Shown: piece after piece, positions 1 through 10,794 of the stretch | How positions within the stretch are numbered: the stretch's first letter is position 1 | How the letters are laid out: every line of letters starts with the position of its first letter | Notes under the pieces: generated by a model | The model's input: only the letters and a program-made list of their open reading frames with translations | What the model was told of the DNA's origin: nothing | The model's database searches: none | Translations under genes and position numbers: made by a program | Assembly: GCF_963576675.1 (NCBI RefSeq) | Contig: NC_088910.1 | Location: forward strand, 24,678,531 to 24,742,530 | Reading direction: 5' to 3' | DNA: 64,000 nucleotides | DNA from: Euphorbia lathyris | Taxonomy: Eukaryota > Streptophyta > Magnoliopsida > Malpighiales > Euphorbiaceae

Positions 1-140
1 GTAGCATATGCTAAAATATATGTGAATCTCTGTAACCAAAAAAAAAATATATGTGAATCTCACAAGTCATGTTAAATGAAAAAAGGAGACAATTTTGACG
101 AAGAAAATATTTATAAATCTCTAGAAATTATATACTCTTC

Positions 141-362
141 TGTTAATTCCTAATTAGTGTTAATTCCTAATTTGGTGTTAATTCCTAATTAGTGTTAATT
201 CCTTTTTATTATTAGATTAGGAATTGTTTTCCTTTTGTGTTAATTCCTAATTAGTGTTAATTCCTAATTTGGTTTTTCCTTTTCCTTGTGGGACAAGATT
301 TTGTACTTGTATAAATATGTGAATATGTGAATGAGAAAGAGGAGATTTTTACCAAAATATCA
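141..362 (+). repeat. 5' LTR of copia element
   Basis: This 222-bp LTR begins TGTTAATTCC and ends AAAATATCA. Its first half is built from repeated words (GTGTTAATTCCTAATTAG and GTGTTAATTCCTAATTTG), alternating several times. A TATA-like TGTATAAATATG lies at about 307-318, so transcription probably starts around 340. The 3' copy is 4938-5154. Confidence 0.95.
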
Positions 363-373
363 TGGTATCAGAG
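363..373 (+). other. Primer binding site, tRNA-Met type
   Basis: TGGTATCAGAG follows the 5' LTR directly. It is the standard plant copia primer site, complementary to the 3' end of initiator tRNA-Met. Confidence 0.93.
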
Positions 374-429
374 TCTTGAGAGAAAATTCACGTGAGAGAA
401 ATTTTTAAACCCTAGCCGACTTATAGGGT

Positions 430-1539
430 GTGACCGAAATTTTGAGAGAAAATTCCTCAGCCGAAGCTACGGATTTCAAGGGAGAAAACGAAGGCGTTCT
501 TGACAGAGTTGCTCTACGTACGCTTTTCGAGATGACTGAAGGTGACAAGAAGGTTGATATTTATTACTTGGGTTCCAATGATAATCCAGGTAATCTTATA
601 ACTCCGATTCAATTGAAGGGAGATAATTATGATGAGTGGGCAAGGGCTATTGGGATGGCCTTGAAAGCGAAACGTAAATTTGGTTTTGTTGAGGGGAAGG
701 TAACAAAACCAACTGATGAAGAAAAATTAGAAGATTGGGGAGATGTTCAATCTATGTTGGTTGTATGGATTTTGAATACGATTGACCTAAAAATTCGATC
801 CACACTACCTAACTATGAAGAGGTCCATGATTTGTGGACTTATCTGAAGAACCGTTTCTGTGTGGTTAATGGCACCAAGATATGTCAATTAAAAACCGCC
901 CTTAGTGACTGTCGCCAAGGAAAGAATGAAGATGTAGCGTCCTACTTTGGGCGTTTTTCGAAGATCTGGGATGACTTGACGACCTATGTGACTTTACCTG
1001 AGTGTAAGTGTGAAGGTTGTAAATGTGATATGAAAGCGCAGGTCACGGCTATTCAAGCAGAAGATATGCAACACCACTTTCTTATTGGGTTGGATTCTAC
1101 TCTGTATGGGACGGTTCGGTCCAATGTGCTGTCTATGGATGTTCTTCCTGGAATGGATAAAGCTTATGCTCGAGTTATCCAAAAAGAGAGGTTGATAAAA
1201 GGAGAACATACGACAGTGGAACGGGATCAAGCCATGGCGTTCAAAGTTCAGTTCGATTCCCGAAGCAAGCAGACTAATAATTCTGGGAAGTTTTGCAATC
1301 ACTGCAACCGTGAGGGTCATGATGAAGGAAGCTGTTTTCAATTGATCGGGTTTCCGGAGTGGTGGGGAGATCGACCCAAAGGAGGAAAAGGGGCTGGACG
1401 GACTGGAAACGCTCGTGGCAGAGGCGGTGGAGCTGGGGCAGCGTGGCAGAGGTGCAGGCAGAGGCGCTGTTCGCGCCAACAAAGCAGCTGGAGCGAAACC
1501 CGGCGCTGGAACCTCCAGGTTCTTCACAGAGGAGGCTGA
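430..1539 (+). CDS. copia Gag polyprotein
   Basis: Gag forms the virus-like particle that packages the element RNA. The frame opens at a GTG (430) and the first ATG is at 532 (residue 35). Because the residues before it look like normal Gag N-terminus, the original start may have been an ATG now mutated at 430. The copia Gag core (UBN2-like) covers about residues 55-265. A CCHC zinc knuckle, C-x2-C-x4-H-x4-C, is at residues 289-302 (CNHCNREGHDEGSC), followed by FPEWW and a Gly/Arg-rich tail. The frame then runs into unrelated residues and stops, overlapping pol by 125 nt in another frame. An indel near 1425-1442 probably separated gag from pol. Confidence 0.9.
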   Translation: MTEILRENSSAEATDFKGENEGVLDRVALRTLFEMTEGDKKVDIYYLGSNDNPGNLITPIQLKGDNYDEWARAIGMALKAKRKFGFVEGKVTKPTDEEKLEDWGDVQSMLVVWILNTIDLKIRSTLPNYEEVHDLWTYLKNRFCVVNGTKICQLKTALSDCRQGKNEDVASYFGRFSKIWDDLTTYVTLPECKCEGCKCDMKAQVTAIQAEDMQHHFLIGLDSTLYGTVRSNVLSMDVLPGMDKAYARVIQKERLIKGEHTTVERDQAMAFKVQFDSRSKQTNNSGKFCNHCNREGHDEGSCFQLIGFPEWWGDRPKGGKGAGRTGNARGRGGGAGAAWQRCRQRRCSRQQSSWSETRRWNLQVLHRGG

Positions 1540-4500
1540 AGGTGCTGGTTTGGCAGGAATCACGACTGCACAATGGAGCCAGCTTGTTGAGTTGTTAGGG
1601 CAGGTCAAAACTAATGAAAAATTACATGGTAAGACTGAAGATTTTAATTGGATAATTGATACGGGTGCTACACATCATGTAACTGGTCATCAGGATCAGA
1701 TTTCCAACATCCGCAGAATTTCTACATGTCCAATTGGCTTGCCTGATGGAGAAATTACCGTGGCCACTCATGAAGGAGATGTGACATTACCCGGGGGCTT
1801 GAGTCTGACTAATGTTTTATTTGTTCCCAAATTAAACTGTAGTTTAATTTCTGTGAGTCAGTTGCTTGGAAAATCTAAATTTATCATTCAATTAACTGAT
1901 GAGTTGTGTGTTATCCATGACCGCAAGACGAGGAAGGTGACTGGAATCGGTGAATTGTGCGACGGACAATATTTCTTTCGTGGGGTTCCGAAGAGCAAAT
2001 CAGTTGCAGTTGTGGGCAGAGATTCGTTGGAATTATGGCACAAGCGTCTTGGGCATCCGGGGAAGGAGATTGCTCAATTTTTACCCTCGAATATGGTATC
2101 TAGTAGAGTTAATGATAAAGAACCTTGTGATGTGTGTTTAAGTTCTAAACAAACTCGTAGTAGTTTTTCTACTAGTATAAATAAAGCGGATGATATTTTT
2201 CAACTTGTGCATTCTGATTTATGGGGTCCTTATCGGACTGTTTCGTCTTGTGGTGCTACTTCTTTTTTAACTATTGTGGACGATTTCTCGCGTGCGGTCT
2301 GGGTCTATCTTTTGACTAGTAAAACTGAAGTGTATGCATGTTTTATGCGATTTGTGGCTATTGTTGATCGCCAATTTCAGAAAAAGATTCTGACTGTCCG
2401 AAGTGACAATGGAACTGAATTTAATTGTCTTGGTAAATATTTTTCTGATCATGGCATATTGTTTGAGACTTCTTGTGTGGGTACTCCACAACAGAATGGA
2501 CGGGTTGAACGTAAGCATAGACATATTCTTAATGTGGCTAGAGCTTTACGGTTTGAAGGTAATTTACCAAAGTATTTCTGGGGTGAGTGTGTACTTGCGG
2601 CGTGTCATCTTATAAATCGCACTCCCTCCTCTGTTTTGAAAGGGAAGACGTCGTATGAGGTTTTATTTCATAAATTGCCTTCTTATGAGATGTTGAAAGT
2701 GTTTGGTTGTCTTTGTTATGCACACAATCAACGCACTCGTGGTGATAAATTTGAGACGCGAAGTCGTAAATGTGTTTTTGTTGGGTATCCATTTGGGGAA
2801 AAGGGGTGGAGATTGTATGATTTAGACACAAAAGAGTTTTTTGTGTCTCGTGATGTGAGATTTTATGAGCATATTTTCCCATTTGGATCACCATCAAATA
2901 TGGACAATGAACCTGTTTCTGCACTGTCTGATACACGGATCAATGATGAAGAGACGAACAGTTCAGAACTGGACAGTCCTGCGTCAGAAAATAGGACAGA
3001 ACCAAACTCGGAGATTGCAGTACCAGGTTCTTTAGAAATCGAAGCTGAACCAAACCCGGTGACTGAATCTCCGAGTTCTTCAGAAGCAAGGCAGGAATCG
3101 AATCCGACAATTGAAAATCTGGGTTCTTCTTTACTGGCAGAATCGGGTCAGAATGAGACAGAACAGTTTGGGCAGAATGAGGAAGAGGAGCTAGGAAGGG
3201 GCAAACGAACAAAAGTTCCTTCATCTAAGCTCCGGGATTTTGTGACTCACACTGTAAAGAAATATAGTCCACCCCAAGCTTCATCGATTTCATCATCTCC
3301 CTCAGGTACACTATATCCTCTAACTCATTATGTTAATTGTGATAAATTTTCTGCAAAACATCGTAGATTTCTTGCAGCAATTACAAATGCAGTAATCCCA
3401 CGTAATTACAAAGAAGCAGTCAAAACTGAAGGGTGGCGTGGTGCAATGGCTGCGGAAATCAGTGCTCTTGAGGAGCAACATACTTGGGAACTTGTGAAAT
3501 TACCGCCTGGGAAGAAGGCTCTAGGCAGCACCTGGGTTTATACAGAAAAGCGAAATGAGAAGGGTGAATTACTGCGTTATAAAGCGCGGTTGGTCTGTTT
3601 TGGTAATCATCAAGTGGAAGGGATTGATTACAATGAGACTTTTGCTCTAGTGGCCAAAATGACAACAATTCGAACTTTCTTATCCATTGCAGCTGTGAAA
3701 AAGTGGTCTGTACATCAGATGGATGTTCATAATGCATTTTTGCATGGTGATTTGGAAGAAGAGGTATATATGAAGCTTCCACCTGGGTTCAGTGCAGATT
3801 CGCTGGGTTTGGTATGCAGATTGCGCAAATCTCTGTATGGATTGAGACAAGCACCACGGTGTTGGTTTGGGAAATTGATGGAAGCTTTGAAGAGATTTGG
3901 TTTCAAACAATCTTATTCTGATTATTCTCTTTTTACCTTTACAAAAGGGAGTATTCAGATCAATGTGTTGATTTATGTCGATGATATGATCATTGCTGGA
4001 AATAATGATGCTGCTTTGAATGCTTTTAAAGCATATTTAGGGCGTTGTTTTAAGATGAAGGATTTGGGAGCCTTGAAATATTTTCTTGGCTTAGAAGTTG
4101 CTCGTAACTCTGAAGGTTTCTTTATAAATCAACGGAAGTATGCACTTGAGATTATTGCTGAGACTGGTCTTCTAGGCGGCAGACCTGCTGTCTGTCCTAT
4201 GGAGCAGAATCATAAACTTGCTCTTGCGACGGGGGCATTACTGGAGGATGCGACAAAGTATAGACGGCTGGTGGGGAGGCTCATTTATTTGTCTGTTACT
4301 CGTCCTGATTTGGCTTATGCTGTGCATATTTTGGCGCAATTTATGCAACAGCCTCGTATAGAGCATTGGGAGGCGGCCCTGAGAGTGGTGCGCTACTTGA
4401 AGAAAAGTCCTGGTCAAGGTATTCTTCTTCGGTCTACTAGTGATTTGAGTTTAGTTGGATGGTGCGATTCTGATTGGGCTAGTTGTCCTCTTACTCGGAG

Positions 4501-4930
4501 ATCTTTGACTGGTTGGATGATATTGTTGGGTTATTCCCCAATTTCTTGGAAGACGAAGAAACAGCACACGGTTTCTCGCTCTTCTGCGGAGGCCGAATAT
4601 CGGTCGATGGCTGCTACTACGTGTGAGTTGAAATGGCTTAAGCAGTTATTGAAGGAGTTGGGGGTTAATCATCCAAAGGGTATGCGCTTACTCTGTGATA
4701 GTCAATCTGCAATTTACATTGCGAAAAATCCAGTTTTTCATGAGCGAACAAAACATATTGAAGCTGATTGTCATTTTGTTCGTGATGCAATTCAAGACGG
4801 GCTTATTTCGCCGTCCTATGTGCCTACAAAAGTACAATTAGCAGATATTTTTACTAAAGCCTTAGGACGAACGCAGTTTGATTTTTTAATGCGCAAGTTG
4901 GGCATTTGTGACTTACATGCTCCGACTTGA
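1415..4930 (+). CDS. copia Pol polyprotein (protease, integrase, RT, RNase H)
   Basis: This is an open frame of about 1171 codons without an ATG at its 5' edge; it is normally made as a fusion with Gag. Domains in order: aspartic protease IIDTGATHH (Asp at about residue 82); GAG-pre-integrase with the zinc site starting WHKRLGHPG (about 207); integrase catalytic core with Asp in HSDLWGP (about 268), Asp in VRSDNGTEF (about 328) and Glu in NGRVERKHR (about 365); reverse transcriptase with MDVHNAFLHG (about 768) and catalytic YVDD (about 854); RNase H with CDSDWA (about 1015), SSAEAEYRS (about 1055) and CDSQSA. No internal stop is present, so all catalytic residues could be made. The frame is offset from gag, so without frameshifting Pol would not be translated. 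Confidence 0.94.
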   Translation: MAEAVELGQRGRGAGRGAVRANKAAGAKPGAGTSRFFTEEAEGAGLAGITTAQWSQLVELLGQVKTNEKLHGKTEDFNWIIDTGATHHVTGHQDQISNIRRISTCPIGLPDGEITVATHEGDVTLPGGLSLTNVLFVPKLNCSLISVSQLLGKSKFIIQLTDELCVIHDRKTRKVTGIGELCDGQYFFRGVPKSKSVAVVGRDSLELWHKRLGHPGKEIAQFLPSNMVSSRVNDKEPCDVCLSSKQTRSSFSTSINKADDIFQLVHSDLWGPYRTVSSCGATSFLTIVDDFSRAVWVYLLTSKTEVYACFMRFVAIVDRQFQKKILTVRSDNGTEFNCLGKYFSDHGILFETSCVGTPQQNGRVERKHRHILNVARALRFEGNLPKYFWGECVLAACHLINRTPSSVLKGKTSYEVLFHKLPSYEMLKVFGCLCYAHNQRTRGDKFETRSRKCVFVGYPFGEKGWRLYDLDTKEFFVSRDVRFYEHIFPFGSPSNMDNEPVSALSDTRINDEETNSSELDSPASENRTEPNSEIAVPGSLEIEAEPNPVTESPSSSEARQESNPTIENLGSSLLAESGQNETEQFGQNEEEELGRGKRTKVPSSKLRDFVTHTVKKYSPPQASSISSSPSGTLYPLTHYVNCDKFSAKHRRFLAAITNAVIPRNYKEAVKTEGWRGAMAAEISALEEQHTWELVKLPPGKKALGSTWVYTEKRNEKGELLRYKARLVCFGNHQVEGIDYNETFALVAKMTTIRTFLSIAAVKKWSVHQMDVHNAFLHGDLEEEVYMKLPPGFSADSLGLVCRLRKSLYGLRQAPRCWFGKLMEALKRFGFKQSYSDYSLFTFTKGSIQINVLIYVDDMIIAGNNDAALNAFKAYLGRCFKMKDLGALKYFLGLEVARNSEGFFINQRKYALEIIAETGLLGGRPAVCPMEQNHKLALATGALLEDATKYRRLVGRLIYLSVTRPDLAYAVHILAQFMQQPRIEHWEAALRVVRYLKKSPGQGILLRSTSDLSLVGWCDSDWASCPLTRRSLTGWMILLGYSPISWKTKKQHTVSRSSAEAEYRSMAATTCELKWLKQLLKELGVNHPKGMRLLCDSQSAIYIAKNPVFHERTKHIEADCHFVRDAIQDGLISPSYVPTKVQLADIFTKALGRTQFDFLMRKLGICDLHAPT

Positions 4931-4937
4931 TGGGGGG
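4931..4937 (+). other. Polypurine tract of copia element
   Basis: The run TGGGGGG lies right after the pol stop codon and immediately before the 3' LTR. This is the place where plus-strand DNA synthesis is primed. Confidence 0.75.
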
Positions 4938-5154
4938 TGTTAATTCCTAATTAGTGTTAATTCATAATTTGGTGTTAATTCCTAATTAGTGTTAATTCTT
5001 TTATTAGATTAGGAATTGTTTTCCTTTTGTGTTAATTCCTAATTAGTGTTAATTCCTAATTTGGTTTTTCCTTTTCCTTGTGGGACAAGATTTTGTACTT
5101 GTATAAATATGTGAATATGTGAATGAGAAAGAGGGGATTTTTACCAAAATATCA
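4938..5154 (+). repeat. 3' LTR of copia element
   Basis: A 217-bp copy of the LTR at 141-362. It differs by a C-to-A change, a 5-bp deletion after the subrepeat array, and A-to-G in GAGGGGATTT. Confidence 0.95.
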
Positions 5155-5159
5155 TCTTC

Positions 5160-7400
5160 CTATTATTAATAGAAAAAAATTGGAAGTTAAGCTCAAAAGT
5201 AGAATTTAAAGGCCCAGCCTAAAATCTTGATTCTGGCCCAACCCAACCCATTGAAATAAAGACAATTTTCCTTTTCATCTTTTATCATTTTTCCTTTTCG
5301 ATTATAATATTTTTAAAATTTTGTGTATCCAAATCATATCGCATAATCCCATCTCTAATTATCTTTAATTATTAATTGTGTTCGACTATCCATTTCTAAG
5401 TTGGGAGAGCATAATAATCATTCAAGGTTGGTTTGAGTCAAGCCACCTAGTGATTGTGAGTTAAAGTCGTAGTTGATGCTCCAAATGTGTACACCTGCGA
5501 TTTAAGAGTAAATACATTCTATTATGATCAAGTAATAAAGAAAAGTAGAAATCGTTCCCACGAAAACAGACTCTGCAACTATTGATCTATTGTGAAACTT
5601 CTTTAATCTAAGCAGCCAATTAAGAAATTTATGATTTATTAGACTAAGGAAATAAAATAAATTAAACAATAGAGCAAAATTAAGTTCAAGTTTAAACTTC
5701 TTATGATGAAACACTAGAGCGTCTGGCTTCATCTAACCTCGTATATAGATATACTAATCAAACATATCGAAGTTTCTTATGAGGATTTTTTCCTATAGGC
5801 AACTAATGTTGAGGTCTCAGATAATTAATTATCTTCCACTTAACGATTTTTTAAATCTTAGTCGTGAGCAATTAAGAAAAGCTTTAAGTTCTACGAAAAA
5901 ACCTCAGAATTAAGTTCTAAAACTGCATCACAAACATTGCATTGGATGACCATTAAGTATAAACCATGTTTTCCATTAATCAATCTAGTGTCAACCAACC
6001 AAGATGATTAATTAAAACTAAATTGCATATTGGTTGATATTCAACTAGTAATTAAGTTCTCATAATTCGGATTTCTAAGTAAATATAACGAGATTGGAAT
6101 CAGATAACGAGCTTGGAATTAGATATTTAACAAAAACTACATATTATAGTTAGGATTTGTCATATACCATAATAAGATTATGAAGATATGAGAAGAAAAC
6201 ATAAATAAAGTAATGAATGATTAAACAAGTAGAAGTAGATGTACAATATGAATATGAAAGAAATCTTCAGCTTGAGAAACAAAACACTATATTAATTATG
6301 AACTTGCTTCCAAAACCAAGTAACCAAGTAGAAATTCCAAATTCATAGAAAATATACCGAAATTCTACCCTCTTAACAAAATAACAAAATATAAATAAAA
6401 CTAAATTCTGTCTATATCAAAATACTAAACTAGAATCCTATATATATATATTTATATATATATATAGAGGATTTTAAGACTATTAGAGTATATCTTAGTC
6501 CCGAAACAAAATATTTAGACAGTACCTTTAATCGTAAGGCAATAATATGTTTTGTTAGTTTACTTGTGCGAACTAACTTAATAGAGTATCCTTGATTAGT
6601 GATCTGCTTATGTTTGACGGATTGAGGATCCGGGCAAGTGAAATTGTGAGGTAATGAGATACCAATCTAGATATCCCTAGCTTGTGACATCTGCTTCAAA
6701 TCAAGTCCAACTGAGGCCCATTTTACTTCCAGATGTCCATTAAGAGAAGCCCATAATAGGAACTACCTCACCACCAAGATCAAAAGTAAAATGGTATTTT
6801 CACACGACTAGAAGTTTATAAATAGCTAATTTTTACTTTCGGTATCATATTGTATTCAGGGGTCCACTCTTATGCAAGTCAATAAACATTAGAGAAGTTA
6901 ATGTGAGATAGCTGAAAGACATGTCGGTATGGCAAAAAAATGTCGAATAAGACCATACGAGATTAGGCAAGTTAAAGAAAAGTTTCAAATATATATGTGA
7001 TTTTTGGATATGATATGAAAGGAGATGAAAAGTTAACACAGAACTCGGACGAGACTAAACAAAATCCTACTAAAATAATTCATTATATCATCCCTTATTT
7101 AGAAATATATTTTTTCATGAATCTTAGAGGAATTCAATTCTACTTTTAAATAGATTGTTTAGAAGAAATTGAATAAGAAAATTCAATAGTAAGGAAACAT
7201 ATTAAATGACACTTCTACCTCGGTTCAATATATATCTTTGTTGGAGTCTATAGCTAAAGAAATATATAAATACTTTGTAAACACTTATATTTGACTTTGA
7301 GACTTTTCGGACCCCAATTTGAGATATTCCTTCTCTCCCTAAACTTTTTCTACAAAAAAATATTATTAGTTTTTTTAAATATAAGCACATCTATATGAAT
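5160..7400. other. AT-rich intergenic DNA, no gene recognised
   Basis: No open frame here has codon structure or motifs that I recognise; the short ORFs are low-complexity. A TA microsatellite lies at 6437-6468. No transposon ends were identified. It may hold old, unrecognisable elements. Confidence 0.6.
6437..6468. repeat. (TA)n microsatellite
   Basis: About 32 bp of alternating T and A, interrupted once by TTT. Confidence 0.85.
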
Positions 7401-7410
7401 ATACAGTAAT

Positions 7411-7563
7411 TTTCATCTGGTCAGTGACTGATCAAGTGAATTTGATCAGTCACCATTAGATCTAAACTTATTGCAATCATACGGTGGAAATTAAAACAAT
7501 CATACGGCTCAGATTTATATATTCTAAATCTAAACTGATCAAATTCACTTGGTCAGGTGAAAA
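7411..7563. mobile_element. Small foldback element, MITE-like
   Basis: The ends are inverted copies: the left reads TTTCATCTGGTCAG and the right, read on the other strand, TTTCACCTGACCAAG. Both arms also carry AAGTGAATTTGATCAGT. Length is about 150 bp and no coding capacity is present. I could not fix a target duplication, so the superfamily is open. Confidence 0.5.
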
Positions 7564-7650
7564 TCATAATGATATAACTCTAATTGAATATTTCTTATAA
7601 TAATAATCTAATTTGAAGCACAGCAAAAGTTAGGATTAATTTAATTTATA

Positions 7651-7836
7651 TACGGTAAAACGGTAAAACGTTGTTGCCGTGTGACCAGAGGTCACGGGTT
7701 CGAGTCTTAGGGGCGGCCTCTTGCCAATTAAATTGGCAAGGGAAGGCTTGCCCCCAAAACACCCTTGTGGTGGGACCCCTCCCCGGACCCTCGCTCAGCG
7801 GGGACGCGTAATGCGACCGGGCCGCCTTTTTTTTTT
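7651..7836 (+). mobile_element. Au-type tRNA-derived SINE
   Basis: A tRNA-like head carries an RNA polymerase III B box, GGTTCGAGTCT, at 7697-7707, preceded by GTGTGACCAGAGGTCAC. The body then reads CCTCTTGCCAATT, ACCCTTGTGGTG, CCTCCCCGGACCC and GCGACCGGGCCGCC, and ends in ten T residues at 7827-7836. This layout and the 3' words are those of the plant Au SINE family. The A-box end looks truncated or diverged. It is a retroposed copy, not a working tRNA gene. Confidence 0.75.
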
Positions 7837-9022
7837 ATAAAATTTTAAAAATGAATTCAATATACTCAATTAAAAAATGTGGACATATTTAGTGGAGAGG
7901 TAATTTAGAAATTAGGAGGACAAAAAGTTGAGTATGTTAAATGGAGAAATAATTAGTGTGATAATTATGCAGTGAAAAGGGTCTGCAAACATAAAATGAG
8001 GTTAGCTTTAATTCATGTTGATATGACAGAAGAGAATGATTTAGTTTCTGAAGTGAAAACATTTACAGCTTTCGGAGAGAATATATCACTTTTGATGCTT
8101 ACAGAACAGTTGGAAGAAGTCAGTTGAAGAAATTTTAAATTGAAAAGCAGAAAAGTATATGCAGCAACCACTTTGTTCTCAATTCTATTTTTTTAGACAC
8201 CATAAAACTTCTTGTTTTGGTGTATTGGCAATTAAAAATGGTCACCCAATATAAATCAACATTTTCAATATTTCATAATTTTAATGTTAATTTCTAAAAT
8301 GAAAGAGATTTGATTTGTAAGATTTTACATTAATTAACCATTTTAAAATATTAGAATGATGCTGCAATGCACTAATATAAACAAAAATTAGAGGGACTAC
8401 TGAGGTAGAAACTACCGACTTCACTCCTACTAGAGACCAAAGAGCCTTGGGCTCTAAGCTAAATTTGTTCTCCATATATTGAATCTTACCAATGAAAATA
8501 TAACGGATATCAAGTGATAATAAACACATCCACGTGGTACTTACAAAGTCCAAGCCACCACCTGGGGATGAGAACACGTGGAGTCATCATAGTGAATTTG
8601 TTCAGTATAACCCAATCTTAAGATTATTAATGCAATCATGCTTAATCTTGTAAATCACGGATCTAGTGGGCTCGAGAGACATTGAGCTTCGATATACGGG
8701 CGCACGACACCTATCAACTGTAGACACGTAGCACACGCTGCAGTCCTAAGCTTATAATCGTCTTCTAGAATTCGATCACATTATAAATAAAGATACACTG
8801 CTTCATTCATTAAGTTTATATTACTGCTTTGTTTTATTCTCGCGGCCATTCTCAAATCCTTCTAAAGTGGATTAGAAGATTACGACTCCTTTTAACCTTA
8901 AACCGGTGCAATTTTCAAATGAAAACATAACCAACTTTTTCATTTATACTAATAATTTGTGAGAGACATCTTTTTCTATTAGTGAAATGGATTACACCGG
9001 GGTCAGTTTAGAAGATCTGGGG
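7837..9022. other. Intergenic region upstream of HIPP gene
   Basis: No gene or element is recognised. G-box-like CACGTGG words occur near 8532 and 8575. TTATAAATAA at 8781-8790 is a possible TATA box but lies about 430 bp before the start codon. Confidence 0.5.
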
Positions 9023-9024
9023 TC

Positions 9025-9034
9025 CTATAATAGA
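9025..9034 (+). promoter_or_regulatory. Possible core promoter of HIPP gene
   Basis: CTATAATAGA lies about 185 bp upstream of the ATG. It is followed by a CT-rich leader (about 9127-9181), which is typical of plant 5' untranslated regions. The choice between this site and TTATAAATAA at 8781 is uncertain. Confidence 0.3.
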
Positions 9035-9210
9035 AAAGGATTATTAAAGAGAGCGTGAAAAGGAGCATTGGGTAGGGAGAAAGACAGACAGATACATATC
9101 AGGGGCAGGCAGGCCTAGGCGTGAATCTCTCTCTCTTTTCAAAACCACTCTCTCTCCCTGCTTTCTTCTGCTTCTCTAAACCAACCAAAACTTCTGGGTT
9201 GAAATCAGCT

Positions 9211-10794
9211 ATGTCTGTGAGTGTTTCTATGTTATTTCTGCATTGAATCTTAAATTAATCATACAGTTATTAATATTTACAAAAACATTGGCATTTGATT
9301 TGTAACATATTACATATGCAGATGGTAGAGGTAAGAGTTCCGAACCTTGACTGCGAGGGTTGTGCTTCCAAGTTGAAGAAAGCTCTTTTCAAGCTCAAAG
9401 GTACCTTACCTTTTTCTTTATTTTCTTTTCTGCTAATTAATCAATCCTTGATCTCTTGATTTCATCACTCACTAACTCAAGTCCCTCAAGTTTTTACATG
9501 CAAATTACACTAACTCAGTATTTTTATTTTGCAAATGCTGACAAATTTCTCTTTAATGGAGAATGACAATGAATTAAGGGTCCTAATTATATTTTAGATG
9601 TCAATTTAGTCCTAAACTTGGTAATGCTTTGATAAATTAGCGGAAATACATCCCTCTCTATGTGTTAATCACACTCTTTACTAAGAATAACAAAATGCTA
9701 AAACCTTTGATATAAAAAAATTAGTTCTTGTCCATCAAATCTTGAAATAAAACTTGTCACCATTGATTTTCTTTCAACAATTTAGGTTTTGATGGATAAT
9801 AAGTGATTTCTAATATTAAATGTAACAACTTCTACTATATACATGCGTATAATACATATGACTTATCAAAAGAGAAATATATACCAATGAATGAAAGATA
9901 ATTAATTGGTGTTAAGAAATAAATGTATAAAAATGATATTATTTGATTGGACGGTTGTATTACAACGGAAGTATAGTAGAATGTGATTAACGTGGCTAGA
10001 AACTGATTGTACTTGGATTATTTTGTCAGATATGATTAAATTTATGATTAAATTAACCCCTAAAGTTCAATTTGGTTATTACATGGTCATTTTCAGCCTT
10101 TATTACCATAAATTTTAAAATTGTTAATCTGGACATATTTTAAGTAAACTGTAAAAAAAAATTATATATGGTTTAATTGATTTGTAAAGTCACTTAAAGT
10201 AAACTATAAATTCAGATATGTGAATTGTTCGGTTTCCAATTGAATAATTTATCTTCTGAGTCAATCTTGAAATTAAAAATAATTGAGTTTCTAAACGGCA
10301 TAAACCAGTAAATTTTTAAACCACGTTTGCAAATTTGACAAATTACAAGTATTTCTTTTACAAATATTGTATGATTTTTGCTTCCCATTTAGAAATAGAA
10401 TTGTGAATTGTTTGAATATTAGTGGTAATTGAAATTGACAAGAGAAAGCAATAAAGCAGGGGTGGAAGAGGTGGAAATAGAAATGGAAATACAGAAAATA
10501 ACAGTGAGAGGGTATGGATTAATAGAGGAAAAGAAGGTGTTGAAAACAATAAAAAGAGCAGGAAAAGCAGCAGAAGCATGGCCATTCCCATCAGGACAAT
10601 CCCATTTTACATCATTTTACAAATACCCAAACTACATTGTCAATCATTACTACGACAACTATAAAAATGTAACAAGCAATGGAGTTCACACTTTCTTCCA
10701 TACGCCTGCTGTTTACTCTGTTGCTGTTGCTTCTGACGAGGCTATTGCTTCCATTTTCAGCGATGATAATCCACATGCTTGCACTATTATGTGA
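9211..10794 (+). CDS. Heavy-metal-associated isoprenylated plant protein (HIPP), 3 exons
   Basis: Coding exons are 9211-9216, 9322-9400 and 10460-10794, joined at GT/AG introns, giving 139 residues. The first coding exon is only ATG TCT. The HMA fold covers about residues 3-68, with the metal-binding pair in DCEGCASK (Cys at residues 13 and 16). The protein ends CTIM, a CaaX box for prenylation, so it should be anchored at membranes. Known family members bind transition metals through the CxxC motif and act in metal handling and stress responses; the substrate here is not shown. Residues 69-139 have the conserved WPFP, FYKYP and SDDNPHACTIM blocks of the short single-HMA HIPP group, so the gene looks intact. 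Intron 2 is 1059 bp. This is the only clear non-transposon gene in the window. Confidence 0.92.

Larger units (their letters stand above)
136..5159 (+). mobile_element. Complete Ty1/copia LTR retrotransposon with target duplication TCTTC
   Basis: The element runs from 141 to 5154 and is bounded by LTRs that start TG and end CA. It is flanked by the 5-bp direct repeat TCTTC at 136-140 and 5155-5159, as expected for integrase-made insertion. Internal order is 5' LTR, primer site, gag, pol with protease-integrase-RT-RNase H, purine tract, 3' LTR. Integrase before reverse transcriptase defines copia. I see two base differences and one 5-bp indel between the LTRs, so insertion is recent. Both ORFs are open, but gag and pol lie in different frames. 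I do not assign a copia lineage. Confidence 0.96.

Noticed and set aside
7651..7836. tRNA gene
   Set aside because: It has a B box, but no complete cloverleaf, and the body and T tail are those of a SINE.
8287..8577. 96-codon minus-strand ORF upstream of HIPP
   Set aside because: No recognisable domain, and base composition is like the surrounding intergenic DNA.
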